A DNA stretch of 64,000 bases from Paludibacteraceae bacterium. Its GTDB lineage: Bacteria; Bacteroidota; Bacteroidia; Bacteroidales; Paludibacteraceae. Positions 44,681 to 53,711 of this stretch are shown here, piece after piece. Location: contig JAFXPK010000041.1 in assembly GCA_017527905.1 (NCBI GenBank), positions 1 through 64,000 of the forward strand, in the 5' to 3' direction. The position numbers and the translations under genes are program-made. The notes beneath the pieces were generated by a model. That model did not search any database. It had not been told where the DNA came from and was given only the letters and a program-made list of their open reading frames with translations. Positions within the stretch are counted from its first letter, which is position 1. Every line of letters starts with the position of its first letter.

Positions 44681-44792
44681 AAGATATCTACAATTAGCTA
44701 TTTACTTACAGAGTGTTTAATATCCCATGCATAAAGATATAAAAACTTATGAAAAAAAAAGCATTCATGAAGATTTTGATACAAAAGAAAAT

Positions 44793-44800
44793 TAAATTTG
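44793..44800 (+). promoter_or_regulatory. -7 box of nadB
   Basis: TAAATTTG, 41 bases before the ATG. A TTTG (44775-44778) lies only 14 bases upstream, too close for a standard -33 box. Confidence 0.4.
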
Positions 44801-44841
44801 TAATACAATAGAGAAAAAGAGTATCAAAACACACAAAGTAT

Positions 44842-46476
44842 ATGACGAAAAAATATGATTTCTTAGTTATCGGCTCCGGCATCGCGGGCATGAGTTTCGC
44901 CCTGAAGGTGGCACACAAAGGCAAGGTAGCCATCTTATGCAAGACCGAAATGGAGGAGGCGAACACGCACTATGCGCAAGGCGGCGTGGCTTCCGTGACA
45001 AAACCAACCGACGAATTCGAGCACCACGTGATCGACACCCTCATCGCAGGCGACGGTATCTGCGACGAAGCGGTCGTACGCAAAGTGGTGGAGGGCGCAC
45101 CTGAACAGATCAAACAACTGGTATCATGGGGCGTCGATTTTGACAAGAACGAGAAAGGGGACTATGACCTGCACAAAGAGGGAGGGCACTCGGACTTCCG
45201 TATCCTCCACCACAAGGACAATACAGGCGAGGAAATCCAAAAGAGCCTGATCAAGGCGGTCAAGAACCACCCGAACATCGATGTATACGACCAACACTTC
45301 GCCATCGAGATCATCACGCAGCACCATCTGGGACAATTGGTGAAACACACCACCCCGAACATCGAGTGCTACGGAGCTTATGTCCTGGACATCCGCACCA
45401 ACCATGTGCACACCTTCCTCTCGAAGATCACCATGATGGCCACGGGCGGTATCGGTAACATCTACCAGACAACAACCAACCCACCGGTTGCCACAGGCGA
45501 CGGCATCTCCATGGTCTACCGCGCCAAGGGATTGGTGGAGGATATGGAATTCGTGCAATTCCACCCTACCGCGCTCTATCATCCGGGCGACCGTCCTTCC
45601 TTCCTCATCACGGAGGCGATGCGCGGCTACGGAGGCATACTACGCAACAAGAAGGGCGAAGCCTTCATGAAGAAATATGACTCCAGAGGTTCTCTCGCAC
45701 CGCGCGATGTCGTCGCGCGCGCCATAGACAACGAACTGAAGATCACGGGTGACGAGCACGTCTACCTCGACGTGACACATAAAGACCCGGAGACCACCAA
45801 AAGGGAATACCCTACCATCTACAACAAATGCATGTCCATCGGCATCGACATCACGAAGGAGTATATCCCTGTGGCACCTGCGGCACATTACCTCTGCGGA
45901 GGAATCAAGGTGGACATGAACGCAAGGACCAGCATCCACAACCTCTATGCGGCAGGCGAATGCTCCCGCACAGGATTGCACGGAGCCAACCGTCTGGCAT
46001 CCAACTCCCTCATCGAGGCGGTGGTCTATGCCGACGCGGCTGCGAAGGATGCGCTCAAATACCTGCCAGCCATTTCATGGAACGAGGAGATCCCTGAATG
46101 GAACGACGAAGGAACTTCCCTCAACGAGGAGATGGTGCTCATCACCCAAAGCGAAAAGGAGGTGAACCAGATCATGAACGCCTACGTGGGCATCGTACGG
46201 TCGAACCTGCGTCTGAAAAGAGCCTACGACCGTCTGGAAATACTCTACAGGGAAACGGAGAACCTATTCCAGAGATCCGTCGTCTCCAAGGAGATATGTG
46301 AACTGAGAAATATCATCAACACGGCATACCTGGTCATCAAAGCCGCTTCGCAGCGGAAAGAGAGCCGAGGCCTGCACTACACGATAGATTATCCGAAGAA
46401 GAACTCGCACATGAACCTCTACGACACGGACGAACTACTTCGCATGGGTGAGAACCAAAACAACCAAAAGGAGTAG
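44842..46476 (+). CDS. nadB: L-aspartate oxidase
   Basis: 544 residues, normal length. It oxidises L-aspartate to iminoaspartate, the first step of NAD synthesis, using FAD and fumarate or oxygen. Visible: FAD site GSGIAGMSFA (about 11-20), the substrate-loop THYAQGGVASV (about 43-53), MATGGIGNIYQTTTNP, QFHPTAL, MRGYGGILRN, AAHYLCGGIKVD and GECSRTGLHGANRLASNSLIEA. Its closest confusable relative, SdhA, lacks this spacing. nadA and nadC are not nearby. Its last 42 bases overlap the end of the convergent zinc-ribbon gene, and its terminator lies inside that gene. Confidence 0.97.
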   Translation: MTKKYDFLVIGSGIAGMSFALKVAHKGKVAILCKTEMEEANTHYAQGGVASVTKPTDEFEHHVIDTLIAGDGICDEAVVRKVVEGAPEQIKQLVSWGVDFDKNEKGDYDLHKEGGHSDFRILHHKDNTGEEIQKSLIKAVKNHPNIDVYDQHFAIEIITQHHLGQLVKHTTPNIECYGAYVLDIRTNHVHTFLSKITMMATGGIGNIYQTTTNPPVATGDGISMVYRAKGLVEDMEFVQFHPTALYHPGDRPSFLITEAMRGYGGILRNKKGEAFMKKYDSRGSLAPRDVVARAIDNELKITGDEHVYLDVTHKDPETTKREYPTIYNKCMSIGIDITKEYIPVAPAAHYLCGGIKVDMNARTSIHNLYAAGECSRTGLHGANRLASNSLIEAVVYADAAAKDALKYLPAISWNEEIPEWNDEGTSLNEEMVLITQSEKEVNQIMNAYVGIVRSNLRLKRAYDRLEILYRETENLFQRSVVSKEICELRNIINTAYLVIKAASQRKESRGLHYTIDYPKKNSHMNLYDTDELLRMGENQNNQKE

Positions 46477-46674
46477 GACGAGGAAAATCATACAACGATG
46501 GAAGAGGGGTAACTTGAAGCGTTTCCCCTCTTTCTTTTTGCTCGGGTCCAAATGCTCGGCGCTACCCTCCGCATTCGACGAGGAGGGTTGGCTCTTCTCG
46601 CCCACCTTGCGCCCGCAACTCAAGCAATACTTGGAGCCATCGGGCAATTCCGATCCACAATTATAGCAACGCAT
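46435..46674 (-). CDS. Small zinc-ribbon membrane protein
   Basis: 79 residues. A zinc ribbon opens the protein (CYNCGSELPDGSKYCLSCGRKVG; Cys3, Cys6, Cys17, Cys20), then a polar linker (about 25-50) and a C-terminal membrane helix (CMIFLVLLLLVVLVLTH). The ribbon would face the cytoplasm and may be a docking or sensing tag. It follows the LTA-synthase-like gene by eight bases and is the last gene of the murF unit. Its last 42 coding bases overlap nadB on the other strand, and the nadB terminator hairpin lies within its linker codons, which constrains both. Confidence 0.82.
   Translation of the reverse strand: MRCYNCGSELPDGSKYCLSCGRKVGEKSQPSSSNAEGSAEHLDPSKKKEGKRFKLPLFHRCMIFLVLLLLVVLVLTHAK
46502..46539 (+). 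terminator. nadB terminator inside the zinc-ribbon gene
   Basis: AAGAGGGG (46502-46509) pairs with CCCCTCTT (46525-46532), then TCTTTTTG. It lies 26 bases after the nadB stop and is also coding sequence of the convergent gene. Confidence 0.7.
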
Positions 46675-46682
46675 ATCGTATT

Positions 46683-48497
46683 CTATCTTTTAGCCAAATC
46701 ATCATACAGACATTGCAGGAAGGCCTTCCCCTCCTGGAGAAGCGTGTCGTTGTCGCACTCCTGCGGTGCGCCGGAGGCATTGTCGAAAATCGCCACGCCA
46801 CGATGGTCGATCATGCCAAACCCGTCCGGGAAAGCGTAGTATGCGAACTTATGGGTCCGCTGCCCGAATATATCCTTGCTGAAGATAAAATCATCCGCCG
46901 GCAAATCCATCTGCGACAGCAACGTGCGCGCCAGATCCATCTGCGAGCATATCGTGTCCACCCGCATGGGTTGTTGCCTCAGGGCGCCACCTAGCCAAAG
47001 CATAGGAATCTCATGCCGTGCAACACACGAGCTGGACAAATCGTTCGGATAGCGGAAGGCATGGTCAGGCATGATGACCAACAACAGATCTTTCCACACC
47101 TCCCTCTGGCGAAGCTGCTCGACAAAACTTCCGATGCAACTGTCCGTATAGGCGACTGCGTTAAGATACGGATGTTCCAACCTATGCATCGGCACATCGA
47201 ACGGCTCATGGCTATTCAGCGTCAAGATAGTCTTAAAGAACGGACGCTGCGTCTCTTCGTCAACATCCTTCAAGAGACGGTTCAAGACCACATGGTCGTA
47301 TGCGCCCCACTTGGCGGACATCTCCGAATGGCCGAAATCCTTCTCCGTGATGATCTTCTCAAAGCCGGAAGTGATGAGGTAAGAGTGCAGATTCGTGAAG
47401 TTATCATCCCCACCATAGAAGAAGGCCAAATCGTACCCAGCCTGCTTCAAGGAGAACGGTATTTTAGCCATATTCTGCGTCTTAGCGGGGTATTTCATCA
47501 CCGAAGAGGTCGGTTGCGCGGGATAACCGCTCAGAATCGAGACCAAACCCCTATCCGTACGGAAACTGTTCGCATAGTAGCGGGTGAAGAGAAGGCCCTC
47601 CGTCATTAGGCGATCAAGATTAGGTGCAACACCCTTTTCCCCGCCAAGCGTCTCGATCACATTCGAACCGATACCCTCCATGATCAGGAAGATGATATTC
47701 GGACGATTCGTATTCAGCAAGCGAACCGTGGTGGAATCCCCCTCGACAGGAAGCAAAGGGAGGACTCTCTCGTGCGCCTCCTCGTCCGCCATGAAGCGAT
47801 ATTGGTCGTCGAACCGTTTGGAGGAGAAGCATGCGCTGATGAAGTTCCATGTAGGGTTAATCGCCGCATGATTGAGGAATATATCCTTGCTGAAATAGCA
47901 TCTGCCGGCATTCATCGTGGAGACACCCACACCGCCCCTTATGCCGATGAACATCACGCCCCCCAGGAGCACCAGGGGAAGCAATGCCACATAAGCCTTC
48001 CCCGAGAAGGAGAAAAAGCGTTTGTGCAACTTTAGATACGTCCATACGGAACCGCCTATGAAGAGCGTGAAGAGAAGCAAGGCGGAAAGATACTCCTTCG
48101 CCGTGCCGCTCGCCGCCGCATCCTTAGGCGACGACAGGTAAAAAAGAGGGGTGGCATCGAGGCGAAAGCCCCAATACTTGTACAGGAAAAGGTCCGATAC
48201 CAAAACCAACATGCCAAAAGAGAGGAAGATGATGGTGAGGACCTTCGTGATATTCCCAAAGAGACGATCCTTGGAGAAGAAACATGAAACCAACAGCACG
48301 ACTAATATCGGCAGGGTGAAATAACCCGCCATGGAAAGATCCATCGAGAAGCCATGTACATTGGTCAGCAACCACTCCCCGAAAGAATGACGGCTTGCGC
48401 TATCCCAATGGAACAGCAAGAAGATTGGTTTCTGCAAAACAAAAAGGACCACCCAAAAGAGGTATACGAAAAGAAGAGATTTCAACCTGGACTTCAT
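46683..48497 (-). CDS. LTA-synthase-like membrane sulfatase
   Basis: 604 residues. Five hydrophobic segments fill the first 210 residues, then a periplasmic sulfatase-fold domain (about 265-600). The metal site is NIIFLIMEGIGSN (Glu), the nucleophile Thr is in SFRTDRGLVSILSGYPA, and the distal ligands are in MPDHAFRYP and HEIPMLWLGG. Relatives move glycerol phosphate (LtaS), phosphoethanolamine or cyclic-glucan groups; Bacteroidota have no lipoteichoic acid, so a phospho-modification of LPS, glycan or lipid is more likely. It lies in the murF unit, 19 bases after the CCGxH gene and eight before the zinc-ribbon gene. Confidence 0.9.
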   Translation of the reverse strand: MKSRLKSLLFVYLFWVVLFVLQKPIFLLFHWDSASRHSFGEWLLTNVHGFSMDLSMAGYFTLPILVVLLVSCFFSKDRLFGNITKVLTIIFLSFGMLVLVSDLFLYKYWGFRLDATPLFYLSSPKDAAASGTAKEYLSALLLFTLFIGGSVWTYLKLHKRFFSFSGKAYVALLPLVLLGGVMFIGIRGGVGVSTMNAGRCYFSKDIFLNHAAINPTWNFISACFSSKRFDDQYRFMADEEAHERVLPLLPVEGDSTTVRLLNTNRPNIIFLIMEGIGSNVIETLGGEKGVAPNLDRLMTEGLLFTRYYANSFRTDRGLVSILSGYPAQPTSSVMKYPAKTQNMAKIPFSLKQAGYDLAFFYGGDDNFTNLHSYLITSGFEKIITEKDFGHSEMSAKWGAYDHVVLNRLLKDVDEETQRPFFKTILTLNSHEPFDVPMHRLEHPYLNAVAYTDSCIGSFVEQLRQREVWKDLLLVIMPDHAFRYPNDLSSSCVARHEIPMLWLGGALRQQPMRVDTICSQMDLARTLLSQMDLPADDFIFSKDIFGQRTHKFAYYAFPDGFGMIDHRGVAIFDNASGAPQECDNDTLLQEGKAFLQCLYDDLAKR

Positions 48498-48516
48498 AAG
48501 GATTCCTCATTAAAAA

Positions 48517-48966
48517 TTAGACAGCCGCACCTGCGTTCGACCTTCGTTCGGAGACAATCATCAGCGCCTCCTCCCTCACCACGTCAGGCAACTGTATATT
48601 GCGGGACTGAAGGCTTTTCAGCCAACCGGCCACATCAAAATCCTTCATGGTATAAAGCACGTTCTGGAACTGCGAGATCTCCTCGTCCGTATAGCTGGAA
48701 GGCTCTCTATCCGCAAATGCATCCAACTCCTCATCGTCGTAATAAACCACCTTCAGCTTGGTGTTCACGAGCGAATCACGCTCGCAGACCGCATGTTGTC
48801 CGCAGCACTCGCCCGAAGCGATCTTCTCCTGCCGTATACGTTCCTTCCGCTCCTCCTCCGTCTCCTCCTTGACAGGAGGCAATGCCTTCTTCTTACGGTT
48901 ATGGACATAGAAGAGATACGAGAAAAATATCGAGAAGAATATTACCACTAAGGCTATCTGTTTCAT
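48517..48966 (-). CDS. Membrane-anchored CCGxHxxCE protein of unknown function
   Basis: 149 residues. One N-terminal membrane anchor (about 3-20, QIALVVIFFSIFFSYLFY), then a charged stretch (EETEEERKERIRQEKIA), then the striking motif GECCGQHAVCERDSL (about 52-66) and a helical C-terminal part with YYDDEELDAFADREPSSYTDEE. The paired Cys-Cys and the His/Cys spacing look like a metal or iron-sulfur site. I recall the motif as conserved in Bacteroidales proteins without known function. Its place between murF and the LTA-synthase-like gene (12 and 19 base gaps) suggests a role in envelope assembly. Confidence 0.8.
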   Translation of the reverse strand: MKQIALVVIFFSIFFSYLFYVHNRKKKALPPVKEETEEERKERIRQEKIASGECCGQHAVCERDSLVNTKLKVVYYDDEELDAFADREPSSYTDEEISQFQNVLYTMKDFDVAGWLKSLQSRNIQLPDVVREEALMIVSERRSNAGAAV

Positions 48967-48978
48967 GGCAACCGGTCA

Positions 48979-50244
48979 TTACAGATTATCGACACAAGAG
49001 GTCAGTTTCATACTATTCGACCCCTTCACAAGGACAAGCGAAAAGGATATCGGGTTCGCCTTCAGGTACTCGTTCAGTTGGTCGACCGAATCGAACTTCA
49101 GCGCGTCAGAGTTCGTCTTAGCGAATTCAGGACCAATCAGGAAAGCCCGTTTCAAGTGCAGGGCAGGCAACATATCCGCTATCTTCTGATGCTCTGCTTC
49201 GCTGACATGGCCCAACTCCTTCATGTCGCCAAGGATAACCACCTTACTGTCAGCCACCATCTTCCTGAAATTCTCAAGAGCGGCCGACATGCTTGTCGGG
49301 TTCGCGTTATAAGCGTCGATGATCAGATCATTAGAAGCCGTCTTCTTATATTGGGAGCGGCTATTCGTCGGCGCATATTGGGAGATTGCCTCCACGATAT
49401 CCTCCGAAGAGACGCCGAAGTAGGAACCCACAGCGATGCTCGCCAGCACGTTCTCGAAGTTATAGGCACCGATCAGTTGTGTTTGGATATCATGTCCCTT
49501 CCAACGGATATGCAGGAAAGGATCGCAACCCACCAACTCCGCGGAGAAGGCAGAACCCTCCCCGTAAGGGATACGGTCCATATCGGATGACTTCTCCTCC
49601 AAGATAGGATTAGCGCAATGATAGAACACCTTCCCGTGATGAGCCCGCAGGTAATCATACAACTCGCACTTCGTCTTGACCACCCCTTCGAAGGAGCCGA
49701 AGCCCAGGATGTGAGCGGTACCGATGTTAGTGATCAAGCCGTAGTCAGGATGGGCGATGTTCACCAATTCCTCAATGTCACCAGGGTGGCTCGCACCCAT
49801 TTCGACGATGGCCAATTCATGCTCCTTTTTGATGGACAAGAGGGTCAACGGCACACCGATTTGGTTATTCAGGTTGCCTTGCGTATACGTTAAACTGAAC
49901 TTCTTGCCCAAGACAGCGGCCACCAGCTCCTTGGTAGTCGTTTTGCCATTGCTGCCTGTGATTCCGATAATACGGATACCCAACTGTTTCCGGTGATATT
50001 CAGCCAAGCGTTGCAACGTTTTCAGGCAATCGTCGACCAGTAGGATCCGGTCGCCATCCGCGAACTCAGGCTCATCCACAAACGCATAGGCGCACCCTTG
50101 CTCAATGGCGGCTTTCGCGAACTTATTACCATCAAAGTTACCGCCCTTCAAGGCGAAGAACAGAGAATCCTTGGAACACTTTCTGCTATCCGTCGTCACG
50201 AGCGGGTAGCGGGAAAATATGTCATAAATGCTTTGAATATCCAT
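48979..50244 (-). CDS. murF: UDP-MurNAc-tripeptide--D-alanyl-D-alanine ligase
   Basis: 421 residues, usual length. It adds D-Ala-D-Ala to UDP-MurNAc-tripeptide, the last cytoplasmic step of the peptidoglycan precursor. N-terminal domain with TDSRKCSKDSLFFALKGGNFDG, ATP site GITGSNGKTTTKELV (about 93-107), then NLNNQIGVPLTLL, VEMGASHPGDI and NIGTAH, and the C-terminal DAYNANPTSM and GDMKELG motifs. It lies directly after gldJ, separated by that gene's strong terminator, and begins a four-gene unit. No clear own promoter is visible between 50245 and 50270, so it may depend on read-through. Confidence 0.97.
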   Translation of the reverse strand: MDIQSIYDIFSRYPLVTTDSRKCSKDSLFFALKGGNFDGNKFAKAAIEQGCAYAFVDEPEFADGDRILLVDDCLKTLQRLAEYHRKQLGIRIIGITGSNGKTTTKELVAAVLGKKFSLTYTQGNLNNQIGVPLTLLSIKKEHELAIVEMGASHPGDIEELVNIAHPDYGLITNIGTAHILGFGSFEGVVKTKCELYDYLRAHHGKVFYHCANPILEEKSSDMDRIPYGEGSAFSAELVGCDPFLHIRWKGHDIQTQLIGAYNFENVLASIAVGSYFGVSSEDIVEAISQYAPTNSRSQYKKTASNDLIIDAYNANPTSMSAALENFRKMVADSKVVILGDMKELGHVSEAEHQKIADMLPALHLKRAFLIGPEFAKTNSDALKFDSVDQLNEYLKANPISFSLVLVKGSNSMKLTSCVDNL

Positions 50245-50270
50245 AACGAAAAGAATAAACTATCACTAAC

Positions 50271-50301
50271 AAAAAAAGCCCCTACGAGAGGGGCTTTTTT
50301 T
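50271..50301 (-). terminator. Terminator between gldJ and murF
   Basis: AAAGCCCCTCTCGTAGGGGC hairpin on the minus strand with T-runs on both sides; it works in either direction. Its place 15-45 bases after the gldJ stop makes it the gldJ terminator. Confidence 0.9.
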
Positions 50302-50314
50302 CTATGAGATTACA

Positions 50315-51880
50315 TTATCTTACATCTCCATCTTCAGCACCTACCTTGCTCATCGCGCAACGGAAACCGATATCGCTACGAGACTCAGTCTGCTCAAGAT
50401 ATCTTCTCTGACCTGGGTTCAACCAGTAAGAGCGGTCTTTCCAACCACCACCCTTGTAAACACGAGTGGTATTAGAAACCTTAGAGGCCAAGAAGCTCTC
50501 TCTATCACTTTCAGGATCTGGATCGTACAATTTCTTAGTAGAAACGTCTGGGTCAGTAACGACAGTCCATTCAGATCTGTTCAATGCGCTACCAGCGTCA
50601 CCATCCTTATAGTTACGAACATCCAACTTAGCGTAACCTGTTGGATCCTCAGCCTTGTCAACTGGATAAGCGAATACCACACGACCCAAGCTATCGATTT
50701 GAGGAACCTTCACGTTCACACCATCGATGGTAGTCTCTTCCTTAACAGGAACCTTGTATTCGTTACCACGGAATGGGTTGTACTCTTGTACATCGTCGCT
50801 TGACAATACACGGTAAACATCCATTACCCACTCGTTTACGTTACCAGCCATACAATAGAGGCCGAACTCATTTGGCCAGAAAGCGTCCACTGGAGCCGTG
50901 ATAGTAGCGTGGTCGTTCAAGTGACCTCCCATACCCATCATATCGCCTCGTCCACGAACGTAGTTAGCATACATCTGACCTTTAACCTTCTTGCTTGGGT
51001 TACGCATTTGGTGACCATACCAAGGATAAATTTTTCTCTCTTGGTAGTTCTCCTCGCCCTCGATAGCCTTTGTTCCGTAAGCTGCGTACTCCCACTCAGC
51101 CTCGGTCGGGAGACGATACTTCGGCATCAATATACCGTCAGACATATTTGTCTTTCTAACATTTCCATAAACGTCAGTTACAGGCTTCTTACCATCCGTT
51201 GGCTTATAATCAGACTTCATCAAGTATTTCTGAGTGCTGAATACTTGGTTCTGAGCGATATCGTTAGGGTCAGTGTTACCCTTCAAAGCTTGGAAGTCAG
51301 GATATTGGATAACACCCTTAGAAGCCATTCTCATCTCGTTCACACGGTCGGTACGCCAGATACAGTAGTCACAGCACTGTTCCCAGTTAACACCTACAAC
51401 AGGATACCAGTTGTAAGCCACGTGAGAGAAGTAGAAATCCAAATAAGGCTCGTTGTAAGCCAACTCCTCACGCCATACCAACGTATCAGGGTAAGCCTTC
51501 TCTACATATTCAGGAGTGTTGTGGAACACGTTGCCCATCCAATAGAGGTACTCACGCCAGTTAACATTTGAAATCTCATATTTATCCATGTAGAAGGAAG
51601 CGACGGTCACACGTCTCGGAATATTGTTCCAATCACCAATCACATCCTCAATCACACGACCTTGTGTAAATGTACCACCCTCGATGAAAACCATTCCCGG
51701 AGGGGTTTCCTGTACATAACCATTCACAACCTGGAATCCGCCATTCTCCTTGTCATTGTATTTCCAACCTGTAGCGTTTGATTCCTTAGAGTCTTTCAAC
51801 TTTTTTTCTCCGCACGAAGCCAATGTAACACCAGCTAACATCAACAACGCCGCAGTCTTCAAAAAATTTACGTGTCTCAT
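50315..51880 (-). CDS. gldJ: GldJ-type gliding/T9SS lipoprotein
   Basis: 521 residues. Lipoprotein signal MRHVNFLKTAALLMLAGVTLASC (Cys23). The rest is a formylglycine-generating-enzyme-like (sulfatase-modifying factor) domain: PPGMVFIEGGTFTQGRV, FYMDKYEISNVNWREYL, AYNWYPVVGVNWEQCCDYCIWRTDRVNEM, RLPTEAEWEYAA, FGLYCMAGNVNEWVMD and RVYKGGGWKDRSYW ... QRRYLEQTESRSDIGFRCAMSKVG. The WRTDRVNE and YPDTLVWR segments fit GldJ better than GldK/PorK. In flavobacteria GldJ stabilises GldK and is needed for T9SS and gliding. T-ending codons suggest high expression. An adjacent murF is, as I recall, also seen in flavobacteria. Confidence 0.85.
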   Translation of the reverse strand: MRHVNFLKTAALLMLAGVTLASCGEKKLKDSKESNATGWKYNDKENGGFQVVNGYVQETPPGMVFIEGGTFTQGRVIEDVIGDWNNIPRRVTVASFYMDKYEISNVNWREYLYWMGNVFHNTPEYVEKAYPDTLVWREELAYNEPYLDFYFSHVAYNWYPVVGVNWEQCCDYCIWRTDRVNEMRMASKGVIQYPDFQALKGNTDPNDIAQNQVFSTQKYLMKSDYKPTDGKKPVTDVYGNVRKTNMSDGILMPKYRLPTEAEWEYAAYGTKAIEGEENYQERKIYPWYGHQMRNPSKKVKGQMYANYVRGRGDMMGMGGHLNDHATITAPVDAFWPNEFGLYCMAGNVNEWVMDVYRVLSSDDVQEYNPFRGNEYKVPVKEETTIDGVNVKVPQIDSLGRVVFAYPVDKAEDPTGYAKLDVRNYKDGDAGSALNRSEWTVVTDPDVSTKKLYDPDPESDRESFLASKVSNTTRVYKGGGWKDRSYWLNPGQRRYLEQTESRSDIGFRCAMSKVGAEDGDVR

Positions 51881-52005
51881 AGCACTATAATAAAATAAGA
51901 TAATGTTTCATTTAATAACTTATATAACTTCTCTTTTGCAGTTTTATTGCCCCACTCAACCTCAAAATTCAACAGCACAATCAATTTCGCGACTGAAGTA
52001 GTGGA

Positions 52006-52030
52006 CAAAGATATATATTTTCTATTTTTG
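52006..52030. promoter_or_regulatory. Divergent -7 boxes of gldJ and folP
   Basis: Minus-strand TATCTTTG (52013-52006) for gldJ, with a TTTG 17 bases further up (52034-52031), and plus-strand TATTTTTG (52023-52030) for folP. Here the boxes point away from each other with a ten-base gap. The region 51881-52114 is very AT-rich and otherwise empty. Confidence 0.5.
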
Positions 52031-52114
52031 CAAAAAAGTTTTTAGGGATATTTTTTTGCATTTTTTAATATTGCATCTGATTCAGAATAAAATTTTTTTT
52101 ATATATTTACTTGT

Positions 52115-52915
52115 ATGACAAATACTTACACTCAAAAGAAACCCCAAGTGATGGGGATTATAAATATTACACCGGATTCCTTCTTCAAAGGAAGCAGATG
52201 CGAAACTAAGGATGCTATCTTGTCAAGAATCGATCAATTCAAGGCGGAAGGTGCCACCATTTTCGACATCGGAGCCTGCTCCACCCGACCGGGGAGCGCG
52301 CCCGTCAGCGAGGAGGAGGAGCTTTCGAGAATAGGGAACGCCCTCGAACTCATCAGAGGAGCGCACCCCGACATCTGCCTTTCCATCGACACTTTCCGGG
52401 CTAGCGTCGCCCGGATGGCGGGCAAGGAATACGGGGCACAAATCATCAATGACGTATACGGATGTGACCCCGCGATGGCGGATACCGTGGCGGATCTTGG
52501 ATGCACCTATGTATATACTCACCCTTTCGAGGTAGATTCATCCTCTCCGAACGAACTAATCAGAAAAATTTTCGCTTTCTTTGCAGAAGGAATCAAATCA
52601 TTGCGGAAGAAGGGTGTCGAACACATCATCATTGACCCCGGATTCGGCTTCGGGAAGACAATGGACCAGAACTTCGAGCTATTCTCCCTGATGCATGAGC
52701 TGAAATCCATGGGATATCCCCTGTTGGTGGGCATCTCAAGGAAAAGAATGATCTGGCAAACCTTAGACATCACGCCGGACGACGCACTGAACGGAACCAC
52801 CGTGCTGAACACGCTGGCATTGGTCGAGGGTGCGGACATCCTAAGGGTGCACGACGTGAAGGAAGCGATGCAGTGTGTCGAACTTTTCACACGCTATTAC
52901 AATAATAAGGTATAA
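52115..52915 (+). CDS. folP: Dihydropteroate synthase
   Basis: 266 residues, normal length. It joins p-aminobenzoate to dihydropterin pyrophosphate in folate synthesis and is the target of sulfonamides. Motifs: MGIINITPDSFFKGSR (loop 1), IFDIGACSTRPGSAPVSEEEE (loop 2), SIDTFRASVARMA, INDVYGCDPAM, IIDPGFGFGKTMDQN, GISRKRMIW and the C-terminal RVHDVKEA. First of a tight set with cdaA (13-base gap) and the lolD-like gene. Confidence 0.97.
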   Translation: MTNTYTQKKPQVMGIINITPDSFFKGSRCETKDAILSRIDQFKAEGATIFDIGACSTRPGSAPVSEEEELSRIGNALELIRGAHPDICLSIDTFRASVARMAGKEYGAQIINDVYGCDPAMADTVADLGCTYVYTHPFEVDSSSPNELIRKIFAFFAEGIKSLRKKGVEHIIIDPGFGFGKTMDQNFELFSLMHELKSMGYPLLVGISRKRMIWQTLDITPDDALNGTTVLNTLALVEGADILRVHDVKEAMQCVELFTRYYNNKV

Positions 52916-52928
52916 AACAAGGAAATGA

Positions 52929-53711
52929 ATGATTAGACTGATTGATTACATAGACATCATTCTTGTCACCTGCATACTCTACAAGACCTACAAAGTCCTG
53001 CGGGGAACAGTGGCCATCCGTGTATTCATCGGCATCCTCTTCTTCGTCGTGGCATGGCTGGTCGTGAACTTCCTCTTCCAAATGCAACTGCTGGGAGGAA
53101 TCATGAACCAGATCGTCAACGTGGGCGCCATCGCACTCATCGTATTGTTCCAAGACGAAATCAGGCAAACGCTCTCCCGAATCGGAACCGGACACGACAA
53201 GGTGTCGTCGTTCATCAACAGGCTATTCTCCGCCAACCCTTCCCAATTAGTCGACGCCGAAGTGATGCAGATCATCATCGCCTGCAAGAACATGGCGAAG
53301 AGACGGGTGGGCGCGCTCATCGTGTTCGAAAAGACCAAAGACCTTAAGAATATAGAGGTGACGGGCGACTTCATCAACGCCGAAATCAACGCCCGACTCA
53401 TCGAGAACATCTTCTTCAAGAACTCTCCGCTCCACGACGGGGCGATGATCATATCCAAAAATAAAATAACAGCGGCGGGCTGCATCTTGCCCGTCTCGCA
53501 CAACTTCGACCTCCCGAAAGAGATCGGCCTGCGCCACAGGGCCGCCGTAGGACTCTCCGAGAAGACGGACGCACTGGTCATCATCGTGTCGGAGGAGACG
53601 GGTAGAATCTCCTGCGCGCAAAACGGGTCGCTCAAGATCAACATCTCACCGGAGGATTTGGAAGCCATCCTGACGAACAAGTTTGAAGAGGACTATGATA
53701 ACAGCAAATAA
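52929..53711 (+). CDS. cdaA: Membrane diadenylate cyclase CdaA
   Basis: 260 residues. Makes c-di-AMP from two ATP. Three N-terminal membrane helices (about 7-22, 28-50, 60-75), then a DAC domain (about 105-250) with the active-site motifs DGA (170-172, in LHDGAMI) and RHR (202-204, in GLRHRAAVG), and [15 protein letters not shown] and SEETGRIS. It lies between folP and the lolD-like gene, overlapping the latter by 17 bases. CdaR and GlmM, usual partners in Firmicutes, are absent here. c-di-AMP commonly controls K+ transport and wall homeostasis; no receptor is identifiable in this window. Confidence 0.95.
   Translation: MIRLIDYIDIILVTCILYKTYKVLRGTVAIRVFIGILFFVVAWLVVNFLFQMQLLGGIMNQIVNVGAIALIVLFQDEIRQTLSRIGTGHDKVSSFINRLFSANPSQLVDAEVMQIIIACKNMAKRRVGALIVFEKTKDLKNIEVTGDFINAEINARLIENIFFKNSPLHDGAMIISKNKITAAGCILPVSHNFDLPKEIGLRHRAAVGLSEKTDALVIIVSEETGRISCAQNGSLKINISPEDLEAILTNKFEEDYDNSK

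Noticed and set aside
50315..51880. Call as a formylglycine-generating enzyme or GldK
   Set aside because: The domain is FGE-like, but the lipoprotein signal and the WRTDRVNE and C-terminal RRYL segments fit GldJ better; I see no paired catalytic Cys of a true FGE.
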